A stretch of DNA of 64,000 nt, from NCBI RefSeq assembly GCF_010671595.1, contig NZ_JAABOP010000001.1, positions 558,001 through 622,000 of the forward strand, in the 5' to 3' direction. The position numbers were made by a program, and so were the translations under genes. Each line of letters starts with the position of its first letter. Position 1 is the first letter of the stretch. This DNA comes from Muriicola jejuensis (lineage in GTDB: Bacteria; Bacteroidota; Bacteroidia; Flavobacteriales; Flavobacteriaceae). Positions 55,089-63,694 of the stretch are shown here, one piece after another. The notes beneath the pieces are model-generated. The model saw nothing but the letters and a program-made list of their open reading frames with translations. It had not been told where the DNA came from and did not search any database.

Positions 55089-56846
55089 CTATCGAATGGT
55101 TATGCTGAAAGGGATCCTGGCCTGTACCCCCTTTTGTTGAACGGCATTTCTGACTTCCCTGTAAAGACGATAGCCGTCCTCCCCCATTTCTGATCTCAGC
55201 AGGTCTTCCTTGGCTCTCTCACTGGCTCCTGAGAGATCCTCCATAAGCATCTCGAAATTGGATTTATACCTGGGATACCTCCGAATGCTGAAGGAGGAAA
55301 TATCTGCCAATTCAGCTGCCACCTCAATGGCATCATCCAGACCGCCAAGCTGGTCTACAAGACCCAGTTCCAGAGCTTCTGTCCCGCTCCACACCCGGCC
55401 CTGGGCCAAGCTGTCTGCACGTTCCACCGTAATATTTCTACCTGAAGCTACCCGCTGAAGAAAGGTTTGGTAGGTGTTCTCTATGCTTTCTGTGATCACA
55501 TTTCTGAATTCGGGGCTCATCGGTTCAAAGAGGGAGTACTCGGTTGAATATTCATTGGTTTCTACCTGTTCTGCATTGATCCCGATATCCCTGGCCAGTT
55601 CACTGATATTTGGGATGGTTCCAAAGACCCCGATGGATCCGGTAATCGTCGTAGGCTCTGCCAGGATTTTGTCTGCCGCGGCGGCTATATAATATCCTCC
55701 TGAGGCAGCCACGTCGCCCATGGAAACCACCACCGGTTTCACCTTTTTGGTGAGTTCCACTTCCCTCCAGATCAGATCAGAGGTGAGGGCACTTCCTCCT
55801 GGGGAATTCACCCGTAAGACCACGGCTTTTATTTTGTTGTCCTCCCGGGCTCGGATAAGGGCTTCATTGATAAGTCCCTGCCCTATGAAGTTAGGGCCGC
55901 CTTCCCCGTAGAAAATTTCACCCTGCGCATAGATCACGGCTATTCGGTCACTCCCCTTGTAAATCGATTTTTTTCGGGCCTCTTTCATATAATCATTGAG
56001 CTCCACATAATCGATATCCTCGTCATCAGAGATCCCGAGGGCAGTTTTGATCCGGCTTTCATACTGGTCCATATACAAGGTCCCGTCTATGAGTCCGGAA
56101 CGCAGGGCCAGGGCAGGTGTTCTTCCACCGAGGCTATCCGCAATGGCATTGAGGTCTGCCGGCTCCAATACTCTGTCCGAGGATACATCATCCAGGATAC
56201 TGGCCCAGATGGATTCGAGCAATTCCCGGATCTGTGTCCTGTTCTCTTCACTCATTTCATCCTGCAGGAATGGTTCCACGGCACTTTTGTATTTTCCATG
56301 GCGCACGACCTCCATCTTTACTCCTGTCTTTTCCTGCAATTTCTTAAAGTAGAGCACTTCAGCTGAAAGCCCTCTGAAATCCATGTTCCCAACCGGATTG
56401 AGGAAGACACTGTCTGCCACACTGGCCAGGAAATAATCCTTTTGCATGTACATGTCGGCATAGGCGTAGACGAATTTTCCGGACTCTTTGAAATCCGTTA
56501 GCGCATCCCTGATCGCCTTTACCTGGGACCATCCGGCCATTACGAACTGGTTCCGCACACTGATCCCCTTGATCCTGTCATCCGTCTTTGCCACGGCAAT
56601 CGCATGCAGGATATCATCAAGACCCACAGCATCTTCAAACAGTCCGGCAAAGGGGTCAGCCTCATTATTACCCGTATAGTCATTGATGGGGTCCTTGATC
56701 TGGAGGTCCAGTACGGAATTGCGTTTTACCACAACCCCTTCTTCCGCACCGGCAAGACTGATAAAGATCAGGAACATAAAAAACAGGATGCCGAAGGCTA
56801 TGAGGGTTCCCAGGATCGCAGCCAACAGATTTCTCAAAAAATTCAT
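55089..56846 (-). CDS. sppA: Signal peptide peptidase SppA, 67K type
   Basis: 585-residue membrane-anchored serine protease with duplicated halves. N-terminal helix at residues ~5-32. The nucleophile Ser is in DVAASGGYYIAAAAD in the second half, and the general-base Lys in YADMYMQKDYFLAS in the first half, the arrangement of the long SppA type. It clears cleaved signal peptides. Confidence 0.93.
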   Translation of the reverse strand: MNFLRNLLAAILGTLIAFGILFFMFLIFISLAGAEEGVVVKRNSVLDLQIKDPINDYTGNNEADPFAGLFEDAVGLDDILHAIAVAKTDDRIKGISVRNQFVMAGWSQVKAIRDALTDFKESGKFVYAYADMYMQKDYFLASVADSVFLNPVGNMDFRGLSAEVLYFKKLQEKTGVKMEVVRHGKYKSAVEPFLQDEMSEENRTQIRELLESIWASILDDVSSDRVLEPADLNAIADSLGGRTPALALRSGLIDGTLYMDQYESRIKTALGISDDEDIDYVELNDYMKEARKKSIYKGSDRIAVIYAQGEIFYGEGGPNFIGQGLINEALIRAREDNKIKAVVLRVNSPGGSALTSDLIWREVELTKKVKPVVVSMGDVAASGGYYIAAAADKILAEPTTITGSIGVFGTIPNISELARDIGINAEQVETNEYSTEYSLFEPMSPEFRNVITESIENTYQTFLQRVASGRNITVERADSLAQGRVWSGTEALELGLVDQLGGLDDAIEVAAELADISSFSIRRYPRYKSNFEMLMEDLSGASERAKEDLLRSEMGEDGYRLYREVRNAVQQKGVQARIPFSITIR

Positions 56847-57034
56847 AAGGATCTTTTAATCGGACCAAAGATAGTGAATGTGCTAATCTCCTTGAATCAA
56901 CCCTCCATATTTTCACAAAATGGACTTATAGGCATCCCCTATTTCACGGGGCTTGCCAGAATGGAAAACGTCAGCTTCTAGTGAATACCTTAATGGGTCT
57001 TATTCAATTTCTTTTTCATTATTTTGCCAGAACT

Positions 57035-58192
57035 ATGACACCTCTTCATACGGTCTATATATCCCTGGGAAGCAACGAGGGGAACAGGGTCTATTACCTG
57101 CAGAAAGCTCTATTCCTGGTCGGGGAGAAAATAGGATCAGTACAAAAGATCTCCCCGGTCTATGAATCCCCGGCATGGGGTTTTGAATCGGATCCCTTCC
57201 TCAATACCTGTGCGGAAATTGAAACGGCTCTGACCCCGGAACAGGCATTGGACCACATACTCGAAATAGAAAAGTCCCTTGGTAGAATTCGATCTGAAGA
57301 GGAGGGATACCGGTCGCGCACTATTGACATTGACATCCTCTATTTCGATAAAATCGCAATAGAAAGTGAGCGTTTAAAGATCCCTCACCCCGGTATCCCC
57401 TTCAGGAGATTCGTACTGAAACCCCTGGCCGACATTGCGCCCCAATTCTACCATCCCGTTCTGAATAAGGATACGCGCAACCTGTTGCAGGAATGCAGGG
57501 ACGAATCCACGCTGACCAAGACCGATATCAAACTCCATACGGATTGGGAAGAGAAGTTCGCTGACCTCCATTTTGTGACGATTGAGGGGAATATAGGAGC
57601 TGGAAAAACCTCCCTTGCTCAGAGGATCTCAGAAGATTACAAGGCTAAACTCGTCCTCGAGCGCTTTGCGGACAACCCTTTCCTTCCTAAGTTTTACGAA
57701 GACCAGGCGCGCTATGCGTTCCCCCTGGAGATGTCCTTTATGGCCGACCGATACCAGCAATTCACGGAAGACACCACTCAGTTCGACCTGTTCAAGAAGT
57801 TCATGGTGAGTGATTACGACGTGTACAAAAGCCTCATCTTCGCAAAGATCACCCTTCAACCTGATGAATACCTCCTTTATAGGAAAGTATTCGACCTGAT
57901 GTACCGCGAGGTTCGCAAACCGAATCTCTACCTCTACCTATACCAGACCACGGACCGTTTGCTGGAGAATATAAGGAAGAGGGGCAGGAGTTATGAGCAA
58001 AGGATCGAACCCGATTACCTGGAACGCATTAACAAGGGCTATTTCGACTTTATAAAGAGCTATCCAGAACAAAAAACGCTTATCTTGGATGTAAGTGAGC
58101 TCGATTTTGTTCAAAATCCCGCCGATTACGAATACGTGCTGGACCGCATCCTGCATTTTACCGCAGCTTCACAAACGCGTTCAAAAAAATAA
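57035..58192 (+). CDS. Fusion: HPPK (FolK) and deoxynucleoside kinase
   Basis: 385 residues. Residues 1-165 are HPPK, which pyrophosphorylates hydroxymethyl-dihydropterin in folate synthesis (VYISLGSNEGNR, then RTIDIDILYFD at ~95-105 and PHPGIPFRRFVLKPL). Residues ~180-385 are a deoxynucleoside kinase with Walker A EGNIGAGKTS (184-193) and the lid RKRGRSYEQR. The usual DRS-type motif is weaker than in the stand-alone kinase at 17.7 kb. ATG 57035 (MTPLHTVYIS) is the start; the longer frame is leader. The frame is continuous. Confidence 0.93.
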   Translation: MTPLHTVYISLGSNEGNRVYYLQKALFLVGEKIGSVQKISPVYESPAWGFESDPFLNTCAEIETALTPEQALDHILEIEKSLGRIRSEEEGYRSRTIDIDILYFDKIAIESERLKIPHPGIPFRRFVLKPLADIAPQFYHPVLNKDTRNLLQECRDESTLTKTDIKLHTDWEEKFADLHFVTIEGNIGAGKTSLAQRISEDYKAKLVLERFADNPFLPKFYEDQARYAFPLEMSFMADRYQQFTEDTTQFDLFKKFMVSDYDVYKSLIFAKITLQPDEYLLYRKVFDLMYREVRKPNLYLYLYQTTDRLLENIRKRGRSYEQRIEPDYLERINKGYFDFIKSYPEQKTLILDVSELDFVQNPADYEYVLDRILHFTAASQTRSKK

Positions 58193-58199
58193 AGTATTC

Positions 58200-58742
58200 C
58201 TACCTGTTTTTGGAGATTTCACGGAGTTTACTCCAAAAATCCCACACTACCACTCCGGCGCTTACCGCGATGTTCAGGGAGTGTTTGGTCCCTTCCTGTG
58301 GAATTTCCAGTACCCCTTGGCAGGCATTGACCACTTCCTGGGTCACCCCCTTTACCTCGTTTCCAAAGACCAGGGCATACGGTTTCTCAGTTGAGGGTTT
58401 GAAGGTGTTGAGTTGATCTGCCCCAACGGCCTGTTCCACGGCCAGGCAGCGATACGTTTCCCGGAGTTCAAGGATGAGTCCGAGGCAATCTTTTCGGTAT
58501 TCCCAGCTGACACTCTCGGTGGCTCCCAGGGCCGTTTTCCGTATGTCCTTGTGGGGAGGGGTGGCCGTGATCCCGCACAGGTAGATCTTTTTGACCAGGA
58601 ATGCGTCCGCAGTCCGGAAGACCGACCCAATATTATGAAGGCTTCGAATGTTTTCGAGGATAAGGACAAGGGGCGTTTTTTCGGCCTCTTTAAAGGCCTC
58701 GACATCCAGCCGGTCCAGCTCTTTGTTCAGCAGTTTGCGCAT
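58200..58742 (-). CDS. TrmH/SpoU family RNA 2'-O-methyltransferase
   Basis: 180-residue SPOUT methyltransferase. Motif 1 NIRSLHNIGSVFRTADAF, motif 2 ALVFGNEVKGV and motif 3 HSLNIAVSAGVVVWDF are intact. A tRNA or rRNA target cannot be read from sequence. It is convergent with the HPPK fusion and divergent from mutS. Confidence 0.9.
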   Translation of the reverse strand: MRKLLNKELDRLDVEAFKEAEKTPLVLILENIRSLHNIGSVFRTADAFLVKKIYLCGITATPPHKDIRKTALGATESVSWEYRKDCLGLILELRETYRCLAVEQAVGADQLNTFKPSTEKPYALVFGNEVKGVTQEVVNACQGVLEIPQEGTKHSLNIAVSAGVVVWDFWSKLREISKNR

Positions 58743-58877
58743 TCGGTCTCAAATCGATATCCGATGGTCCAAGTTATCCCAAAATATCAACAAGTGTTTA
58801 CATTGCCTGGGCAAATCGATACCTTCGTTTTACAGGTGTAAAGATAAGCCCAAAGAGGAGGATCAAAAGGAAACACT

Positions 58878-61490
58878 ATGAAAAAAACCGGGAAGGTGAC
58901 CCCGCTGATGAAGCAATACAACACCATCAAGACCAAGTATCCTGATGCGCTCTTGCTATTCCGCGTAGGTGATTTTTATGAGACTTTCGGGGAGGATGCT
59001 GTAAAGGCCTCGCGAATCCTCGGGATCATCCTTACCCAGAGAAACAACGGCGGAGATCGCACGGAACTAGCGGGCTTTCCTCATCACTCCCTGAATACCT
59101 ATCTGCCCAAACTGGTAAAAGCGGGGCAACGCGTGGCCATATGCGATCAGCTGGAAGACCCCAAACAGACCAAGACAATTGTCAAAAGGGGTGTCACCGA
59201 ACTCGTTACCCCGGGTGTAGCCCTGAATGATGACATCCTTTCTTCCAAAAGCAACAACTTCCTCTGTGCCCTCCATTTTGGAAGTAAAGCCTATGGCATC
59301 GCTATGCTGGACATCTCCACGGGGGAATTCTTAACCTCGGAAGGCAGTGCAGAAGAAATGGACACCCTCCTGCAGCATTTTAACCCGAGTGAGGTCCTGA
59401 TTTCCAAAAAACACAAGACGGATTTCGCGGAAACCTTCGGCACGGCCTATCACACCTTTTTATTGGAAGATTGGATCTACCAGCAGGATTACGCGAATGA
59501 ATCCCTCTGCAACCACTTCAAAACGGCCTCCCTGAAAGGATTTGGCATCTCTGGCCTCACACTGGGGATCATAGCGGCCGGTGCCGCTTTGCACTACCTG
59601 TCCGAGACCGAGCACAGGAGGTTACAGCATATCACCAGTCTGGTACGCATCGGAAATACAGACCATGTCTGGATGGACCGGTTTACGATCCGGAACCTGG
59701 AACTTTACCAATCCCCTCACCCGGAAGCGGTGACCCTGCTTCAGGTGATAGACAAAACAAAATCCCCCATGGGAGGGCGCCTGCTGAAGCGCTGGCTGGC
59801 ATTCCCCCTAAAAGACCTGGAAAAGATCCGGGGCAGGCATAAGTCTATAGCGTATTTCCTGGAAGAGGAAGGTCTGCATCGGAAAATGCAGGAACGCATT
59901 GATAAAATGGGGGACCTGGAAAGACTGGTCGCCAAGATCGCCACAGGCAGGATCAACCCCAGGGAGGCCGTTCAGCTGAAGAATTCCCTGGAGGCCGTCG
60001 TTCCGGTGAAGCAGTGGATGACCGGAACGGGGAACCAGGCTGTGGATGCGATCGGGGAAAGCCTGGATACTTGTGAGGAACTCAGGACGCGTATCAAAGA
60101 AGTGCTCAGTGAGGATGCCCCTGTAAATGTTCTGAAAGGAAATACAATAGCTCCCGGATTTTCGGCAGAGCTCGATGAGCTTCGCGGCCTGGCTACCTCC
60201 GGAAAGGATTACCTGGACCAAATGCTGGCCCGTGAGACAGAGCGCACCGGTATCAGCAGTTTGAAGATCGCCTCCAACAACGTTTTCGGCTATTATATCG
60301 AGGTTCGCAATACGTATAAGGACAAGGTCCCGGAAGACTGGATCCGGAAACAGACCCTGGTCAATGCAGAGCGGTATATCACGGAAGAGCTGAAAGAGTA
60401 TGAGGCCAAGATCCTGGGTGCGGAGGAGCGTATCCTGGAGCTGGAACAGCAGCTCTTTTCCCAGCTGGTGCTGTGGATGCATGCATACATCCATTCCATA
60501 CAGGAAACGGCCAAAGGGATTGCCAGCCTCGATTGCCTTTGTGGCTTTGCTCAACTGGCAAGGGAGAACCGGTATGTGGTCCCGTCCATGAACGATTCCA
60601 CAGCCCTTCATATTACCCAGGGGAGGCACCCGGTCATTGAAAACCAGCTTCCTCCCGGTGAAGCCTATATCCCGAACGATGTGATCCTCGACAGGGAGAA
60701 CCAGCAGATCATCATGATCACCGGGCCCAACATGAGCGGGAAATCTGCCATCCTTCGCCAAACGGCACTTATCGTCTTGCTGGCACAGATAGGGAGTTTT
60801 GTCCCCGCAGATGAAGCCACCATAGGAATGGTAGACAAGATCTTTACCCGTGTAGGTGCAAGCGACAATATTTCCCTGGGAGAATCCACCTTTATGGTGG
60901 AAATGAATGAGACCGCTTCTATTCTGAACAATCTCTCCGAGCGCAGTTTGTTGCTGCTGGATGAGATAGGAAGGGGTACGAGCACCTATGACGGGATCTC
61001 CATTGCCTGGGCCATAGCAGAGTATCTCCACGAGCATCCCAGCAGGGCAAAGACCCTTTTTGCCACTCACTACCACGAACTGAACGAAATGGCTGCGACC
61101 TTTGAGAGGATCAAAAATTTCAATGTGAGCGTCAGGGAATTAAAGGATAAGGTTTTGTTCCTGCGAAAGCTAAGTCCGGGTGGAAGCGCCCACAGTTTCG
61201 GGATACACGTGGCCAGGATGGCCGGTATGCCCCAGCAGGTGCTCCACAGGGCTGAGAAAGTGATGAAAAAACTGGAGCAGAGCCATTCGAGCGAAGAACT
61301 CACCGGAAAACTGCAGGCAGCTGCCTCTGAGATGCAGCTGAGTTTCTTTCATCTCGATGACCCCCTGCTGGAGGAGATCAAGGACGAGATCCTTACCCTG
61401 GACATCAATACCCTCACCCCCGTGGAGGCCCTGATGAAACTCAACGAGATCAAGCGCTTGCTAACCAAGAACAAGAAGGCCACTTCCTGA
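58878..61490 (+). CDS. mutS: DNA mismatch repair protein MutS
   Basis: 870 residues. The mismatch-binding Phe-x-Glu is in RVGDFYETFGED (residues ~35-46), and the ATPase has Walker A TGPNMSGKSAILRQ, LLDEIGRGTSTYDG and ATHYHEL. AGGA precedes the ATG. It ends with a helix for MutS dimerisation. It is followed by the tRNA promoter region. Confidence 0.97.
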   Translation: MKKTGKVTPLMKQYNTIKTKYPDALLLFRVGDFYETFGEDAVKASRILGIILTQRNNGGDRTELAGFPHHSLNTYLPKLVKAGQRVAICDQLEDPKQTKTIVKRGVTELVTPGVALNDDILSSKSNNFLCALHFGSKAYGIAMLDISTGEFLTSEGSAEEMDTLLQHFNPSEVLISKKHKTDFAETFGTAYHTFLLEDWIYQQDYANESLCNHFKTASLKGFGISGLTLGIIAAGAALHYLSETEHRRLQHITSLVRIGNTDHVWMDRFTIRNLELYQSPHPEAVTLLQVIDKTKSPMGGRLLKRWLAFPLKDLEKIRGRHKSIAYFLEEEGLHRKMQERIDKMGDLERLVAKIATGRINPREAVQLKNSLEAVVPVKQWMTGTGNQAVDAIGESLDTCEELRTRIKEVLSEDAPVNVLKGNTIAPGFSAELDELRGLATSGKDYLDQMLARETERTGISSLKIASNNVFGYYIEVRNTYKDKVPEDWIRKQTLVNAERYITEELKEYEAKILGAEERILELEQQLFSQLVLWMHAYIHSIQETAKGIASLDCLCGFAQLARENRYVVPSMNDSTALHITQGRHPVIENQLPPGEAYIPNDVILDRENQQIIMITGPNMSGKSAILRQTALIVLLAQIGSFVPADEATIGMVDKIFTRVGASDNISLGESTFMVEMNETASILNNLSERSLLLLDEIGRGTSTYDGISIAWAIAEYLHEHPSRAKTLFATHYHELNEMAATFERIKNFNVSVRELKDKVLFLRKLSPGGSAHSFGIHVARMAGMPQQVLHRAEKVMKKLEQSHSSEELTGKLQAAASEMQLSFFHLDDPLLEEIKDEILTLDINTLTPVEALMKLNEIKRLLTKNKKATS

Positions 61491-61533
61491 GGACTTTGGA
61501 GGTTTCCCCACTTTCTTTTTCCCCCGAAAGTTC

Positions 61534-61563
61534 TTTGGATTTTACAGAATTGTATTAAATTTG
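61534..61563 (+). promoter_or_regulatory. Promoter of the tRNA-Gly/tRNA-Leu transcript
   Basis: TTTG (61534-61537), 18 bases, then TAAATTTG (61556-61563): a full Bacteroidetes consensus. The RNA would start near 61570 and cross the tRNA-Gly relic before reaching the intact tRNA genes. Confidence 0.75.
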
Positions 61564-61601
61564 CGTCCGCATCTGTTGGAGATGCGTTGTTCTGTACACA
61601 T

Positions 61602-61691
61602 GCGAAAATAGCTTCCTGTACTACAGCTTAGCTGAGTACAGGAGTAGAGCGCCAAACAAATGCAGTATGCGTTTAAGCTTGGAAGCTATTT
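61602..61691 (+). repeat. Broken copy of the tRNA-Gly 5' half with an inserted palindrome
   Basis: GCGAAAATAGCT (61602-61613) and GTAGAGCGCCA (61644-61654) are identical to the acceptor/D-arm start of tRNA-Gly at 61700. The D-loop bases CAGTTG between them are replaced by a 30-nt near-perfect palindrome (61614-61643; arms TCCTGTACT / AGTACAGGA and CAGCT / AGCTG). After GCGCCA the similarity ends. GGAAGCTATTT (61681-61691) is the exact reverse complement of AAATAGCTTCC (61606-61616), so a larger, competing stem is possible. It cannot be a working tRNA. Confidence 0.8.
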
Positions 61692-61699
61692 ACAATGAT

Positions 61700-61772
61700 G
61701 CGAAAATAGCTCAGTTGGTAGAGCGCCACCTTGCCAAGGTGGAGGTCGCGGGTTCGAATCCCGTTTTTCGCT
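61700..61772 (+). tRNA. tRNA-Gly (anticodon GCC)
   Basis: 73 nt. Acceptor GCGAAAA / TTTTCGC, anticodon stem CCACC / GGTGG with loop TTGCCAA (GCC), and T-arm loop TTCGAAT. CCA is not encoded. Confidence 0.97.
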
Positions 61773-61776
61773 CAGA

Positions 61777-61804
61777 GAAAACGCTGCATGCAGCGTTTTT
61801 TTGT
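61777..61804 (+). terminator. Hairpin with T-run between the two tRNAs
   Basis: Palindrome AAAACGCTGCA / TGCAGCGTTTT followed by further T. It looks like an intrinsic terminator or a processing hairpin; tRNA-Leu lies only 22 bases on, with no clear promoter of its own, so readthrough is likely. Confidence 0.65.
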
Positions 61805-61825
61805 TTTATCAAGTTTCTACCGGAG

Positions 61826-61910
61826 GCTCGAGTGGTGGAATTGGTAGACACGTTGGACTTAAAATCCAATGGCCATTACGGCCGTGCGGGTTCAAGTCCC
61901 GCCTCGAGTA
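61826..61910 (+). tRNA. tRNA-Leu (anticodon UAA)
   Basis: 85 nt class II tRNA. Acceptor GCTCGAG / CTCGAGT (one G-U), anticodon stem TTGGA / TCCAA with loop CTTAAAA (TAA), a long variable arm around GGCCATTACGGCC, and T-arm CGGGTTCAAGTCCCG. CCA is not encoded. Confidence 0.96.
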
Positions 61911-61926
61911 CAGATGCGAGAAAAAG

Positions 61927-61950
61927 CCAGCGCAGCGCGCTGGTTTTTTT
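61927..61950 (+). terminator. Terminator after tRNA-Leu
   Basis: CCAGCGC / GCGCTGG stem with loop AGC and seven T. Confidence 0.9.
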
Positions 61951-61997
61951 ATTTCAGGTCGCCAAGCCAAGCTTGCTTGAGCGAAGGCGGATGAAAT
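61951..61997 (+). repeat. Long imperfect hairpin
   Basis: ATTTCA (61951-61956) pairs with TGAAAT (61992-61997), CGCC with GGCG, and AAGC with GCTT inside: a ~47-nt imperfect stem-loop that starts the non-coding tract after the tRNAs. Confidence 0.5.
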
Positions 61998-62006
61998 AAA
62001 AAACCG

Positions 62007-62255
62007 GCATGAAATGCCGGCTTTTTCTCGTTCAAAATGACGTCACGGGACTCACGAAGTCCGACAGGACGAGTAATTCCCGCCTCACTTATCAAAAATT
62101 CAATACCCGAGTAAGAGCCGCATGGAATGCCGGCTTTTTCTCGTTCAAGATGTTCGGGGGGGACTCAACGACGAAGGAGTTAATTCCCGCTTTTTTAATA
62201 GATATTTCCAATTTTCCCAGAGTAAGAGCCGCATGAAATGCCGGCTTTTTCTAGA
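62007..62255 (+). repeat. Tandem repeat of ~112 bp, two full copies and a truncated third
   Basis: Units begin at 62007, 62120 and 62231 (spacing 113 and 111) with GCATGRAATGCCGGCTTTTT, of which the first copy forms a perfect terminator-like hairpin. Each full unit also has a second structure: CGGGA/TCCCG and CTC/GAG (plus GTCC/GGAC) at 62046-62082, and GGGA/TCCC with CTC/GAG at 62160-62188. The pairing is kept while loop sequences differ. It ends with GAGTAAGAGCC before the next unit. No protein is credible here. Confidence 0.8.
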
Positions 62256-62464
62256 ATTCAACTTTACTTATTAACCATTTATTTTTTGAAATTCATATAC
62301 CTATCACATCCACGGACGCACTAAAATACCTATGCATGTCCATTAATTCTTTTATTCATAATTGGTTCTAGTACTGATATTTTGACCTACATTACTGCAT
62401 CAAGGATTAATTTAATCTTTAACCAATAAGCTGCATATCATTTACTAACACTATTTGAATCGAT
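62256..62464. other. AT-rich intergenic stretch, no feature seen
   Basis: Marks the change from moderate to low GC. I see no gene, repeat or clear promoter in it. Together with the tRNA terminator and repeats it completes a 554-base gene-free gap. Confidence 0.6.
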
Positions 62465-62995
62465 ATGAAAAACAAAATTATAATCGTGTGCCTATTTCTA
62501 TTTTCATCCTGTAATGATAGTAAGTCCGTAAAGAATAGTTCCGATGCTGAAGTCAAGCCTGAATTAAAAGAAGCTTCACTGCCTGACAAATTCCGAGAAC
62601 CTCTGGGATACGTATCAGATTTCGAGAATCTATTTACGGTACAGCAAATAAGTGAGCTGGAAAAGCGATTATCAGAATTCGAATTAATTAACAAGCGAAA
62701 AATTTCAATTGTAACCGTAGATTCAATTGAACCTTATGAAGACATATTAGATTTCGCAACCCATTTAGCGAAAGAATGGGGTACCCTTGATGGGGATCCC
62801 AATAATGGTCTTCTAATTTTATTTAGCAGATCCATTGGTCAAATAAGTATAGTGACCGGTATAGAAACGAGGGAAAGAATAACTGATGAAGTTTGTGAGA
62901 AAGTAATCAACAAAATCATTCTTCCTGAATTTAAAAATGAGAATTATTTTATCGGTATTGATAAAAGTGTGACGTATCTGATCAAATACTGGTAA
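62465..62995 (+). CDS. TPM domain-containing lipoprotein
   Basis: 176 residues. The lipobox is FLFSSC, with Cys at about residue 16. The TPM domain spans ~50-170: VSDFENLFTVQQISELEKRL, then AKEWGTLDGDPNNGLLILFSR and VTGIETRERITDE. TPM domains occur in phosphatase-like and photosystem-repair proteins; here the role is unknown. Codon use is AT-rich, unlike most of the window, suggesting acquisition. Confidence 0.82.
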   Translation: MKNKIIIVCLFLFSSCNDSKSVKNSSDAEVKPELKEASLPDKFREPLGYVSDFENLFTVQQISELEKRLSEFELINKRKISIVTVDSIEPYEDILDFATHLAKEWGTLDGDPNNGLLILFSRSIGQISIVTGIETRERITDEVCEKVINKIILPEFKNENYFIGIDKSVTYLIKYW

Positions 62996-63077
62996 TTCGC
63001 CCAGCGTACATGCAGCCTTTTAGAAATCATATGAGGCTTTACTCATATGATCTTAATTGGCAAGCGGATAGGAAATT

Positions 63078-63689
63078 TCATTCTATTCGGAGAAATATTT
63101 TTTCATACTTCATTTTAGTGAATGGATTAATCATCAATAGAAACAATCCACCACTGTGAAATTCTGCCGTTTCAAAAAGTAAATTATTATCCCTATTCAG
63201 TGTTAAACGGATTCTTTTTTTATCAATATCACCAAATAAATAGGGAATGCCCCTCATTTTGAAACTCCGATTTTTTAAATACAGATAACCATCATTTCTA
63301 ATTCCAAATCTTATTTTCTTCTGCCTTATAATACTATCGCCTTCCAAATAATCTATCGCCAATTTTTTATTATCAATAACCTCAATTGTAAATGAATATC
63401 GTTTTGAGGGATCAACTATAATTTTTTTAGTTAGCCATCCATTATTTAGTTCATCATAAAAGGTATGATAAACCCCCAAATCCGAACTTGTTAAGTTCCA
63501 GGTCCTGGCAGTATCCTTTGTAGGCCCAGAATAAATGGGTTCAAGTTCATATCTACCATTTATTGACGATATCTTTAAAATAATTGGCGACTGATCGATA
63601 ACGGATCTTTTAGGGAACGAGGCACATCCGATAAATAAAATACTTGAAACTAGATATAGAAGTGGCAGAGTATAGCTAGACCTGTCCAT
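63078..63689 (-). CDS. Hypothetical lipoprotein
   Basis: 203 residues. The lipobox is LFIGC with Cys at about residue 22. The rest is a beta-rich, charged region with no motif I recognise (WNLTSSDLGVYHTFYDEL, FKMRGIPYLFGDI). AT-rich. It starts 5 bases after the aminotransferase-like gene ends, so the two may form one transcript. Confidence 0.65.
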   Translation of the reverse strand: MDRSSYTLPLLYLVSSILFIGCASFPKRSVIDQSPIILKISSINGRYELEPIYSGPTKDTARTWNLTSSDLGVYHTFYDELNNGWLTKKIIVDPSKRYSFTIEVIDNKKLAIDYLEGDSIIRQKKIRFGIRNDGYLYLKNRSFKMRGIPYLFGDIDKKRIRLTLNRDNNLLFETAEFHSGGLFLLMINPFTKMKYEKIFLRIE

Positions 63690-63694
63690 TATTT

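Noticed and set aside
62009-62236. Short open frame across the tandem repeats
   Set aside because: It encodes low-complexity sequence dictated by the hairpin repeats, with no ribosome-binding site or domain.
62007-62255. Regular repeats as a CRISPR array
   Set aside because: Units are ~112 bp with only partly conserved internal sequence, only three copies, no spacer-repeat pattern and no cas genes.
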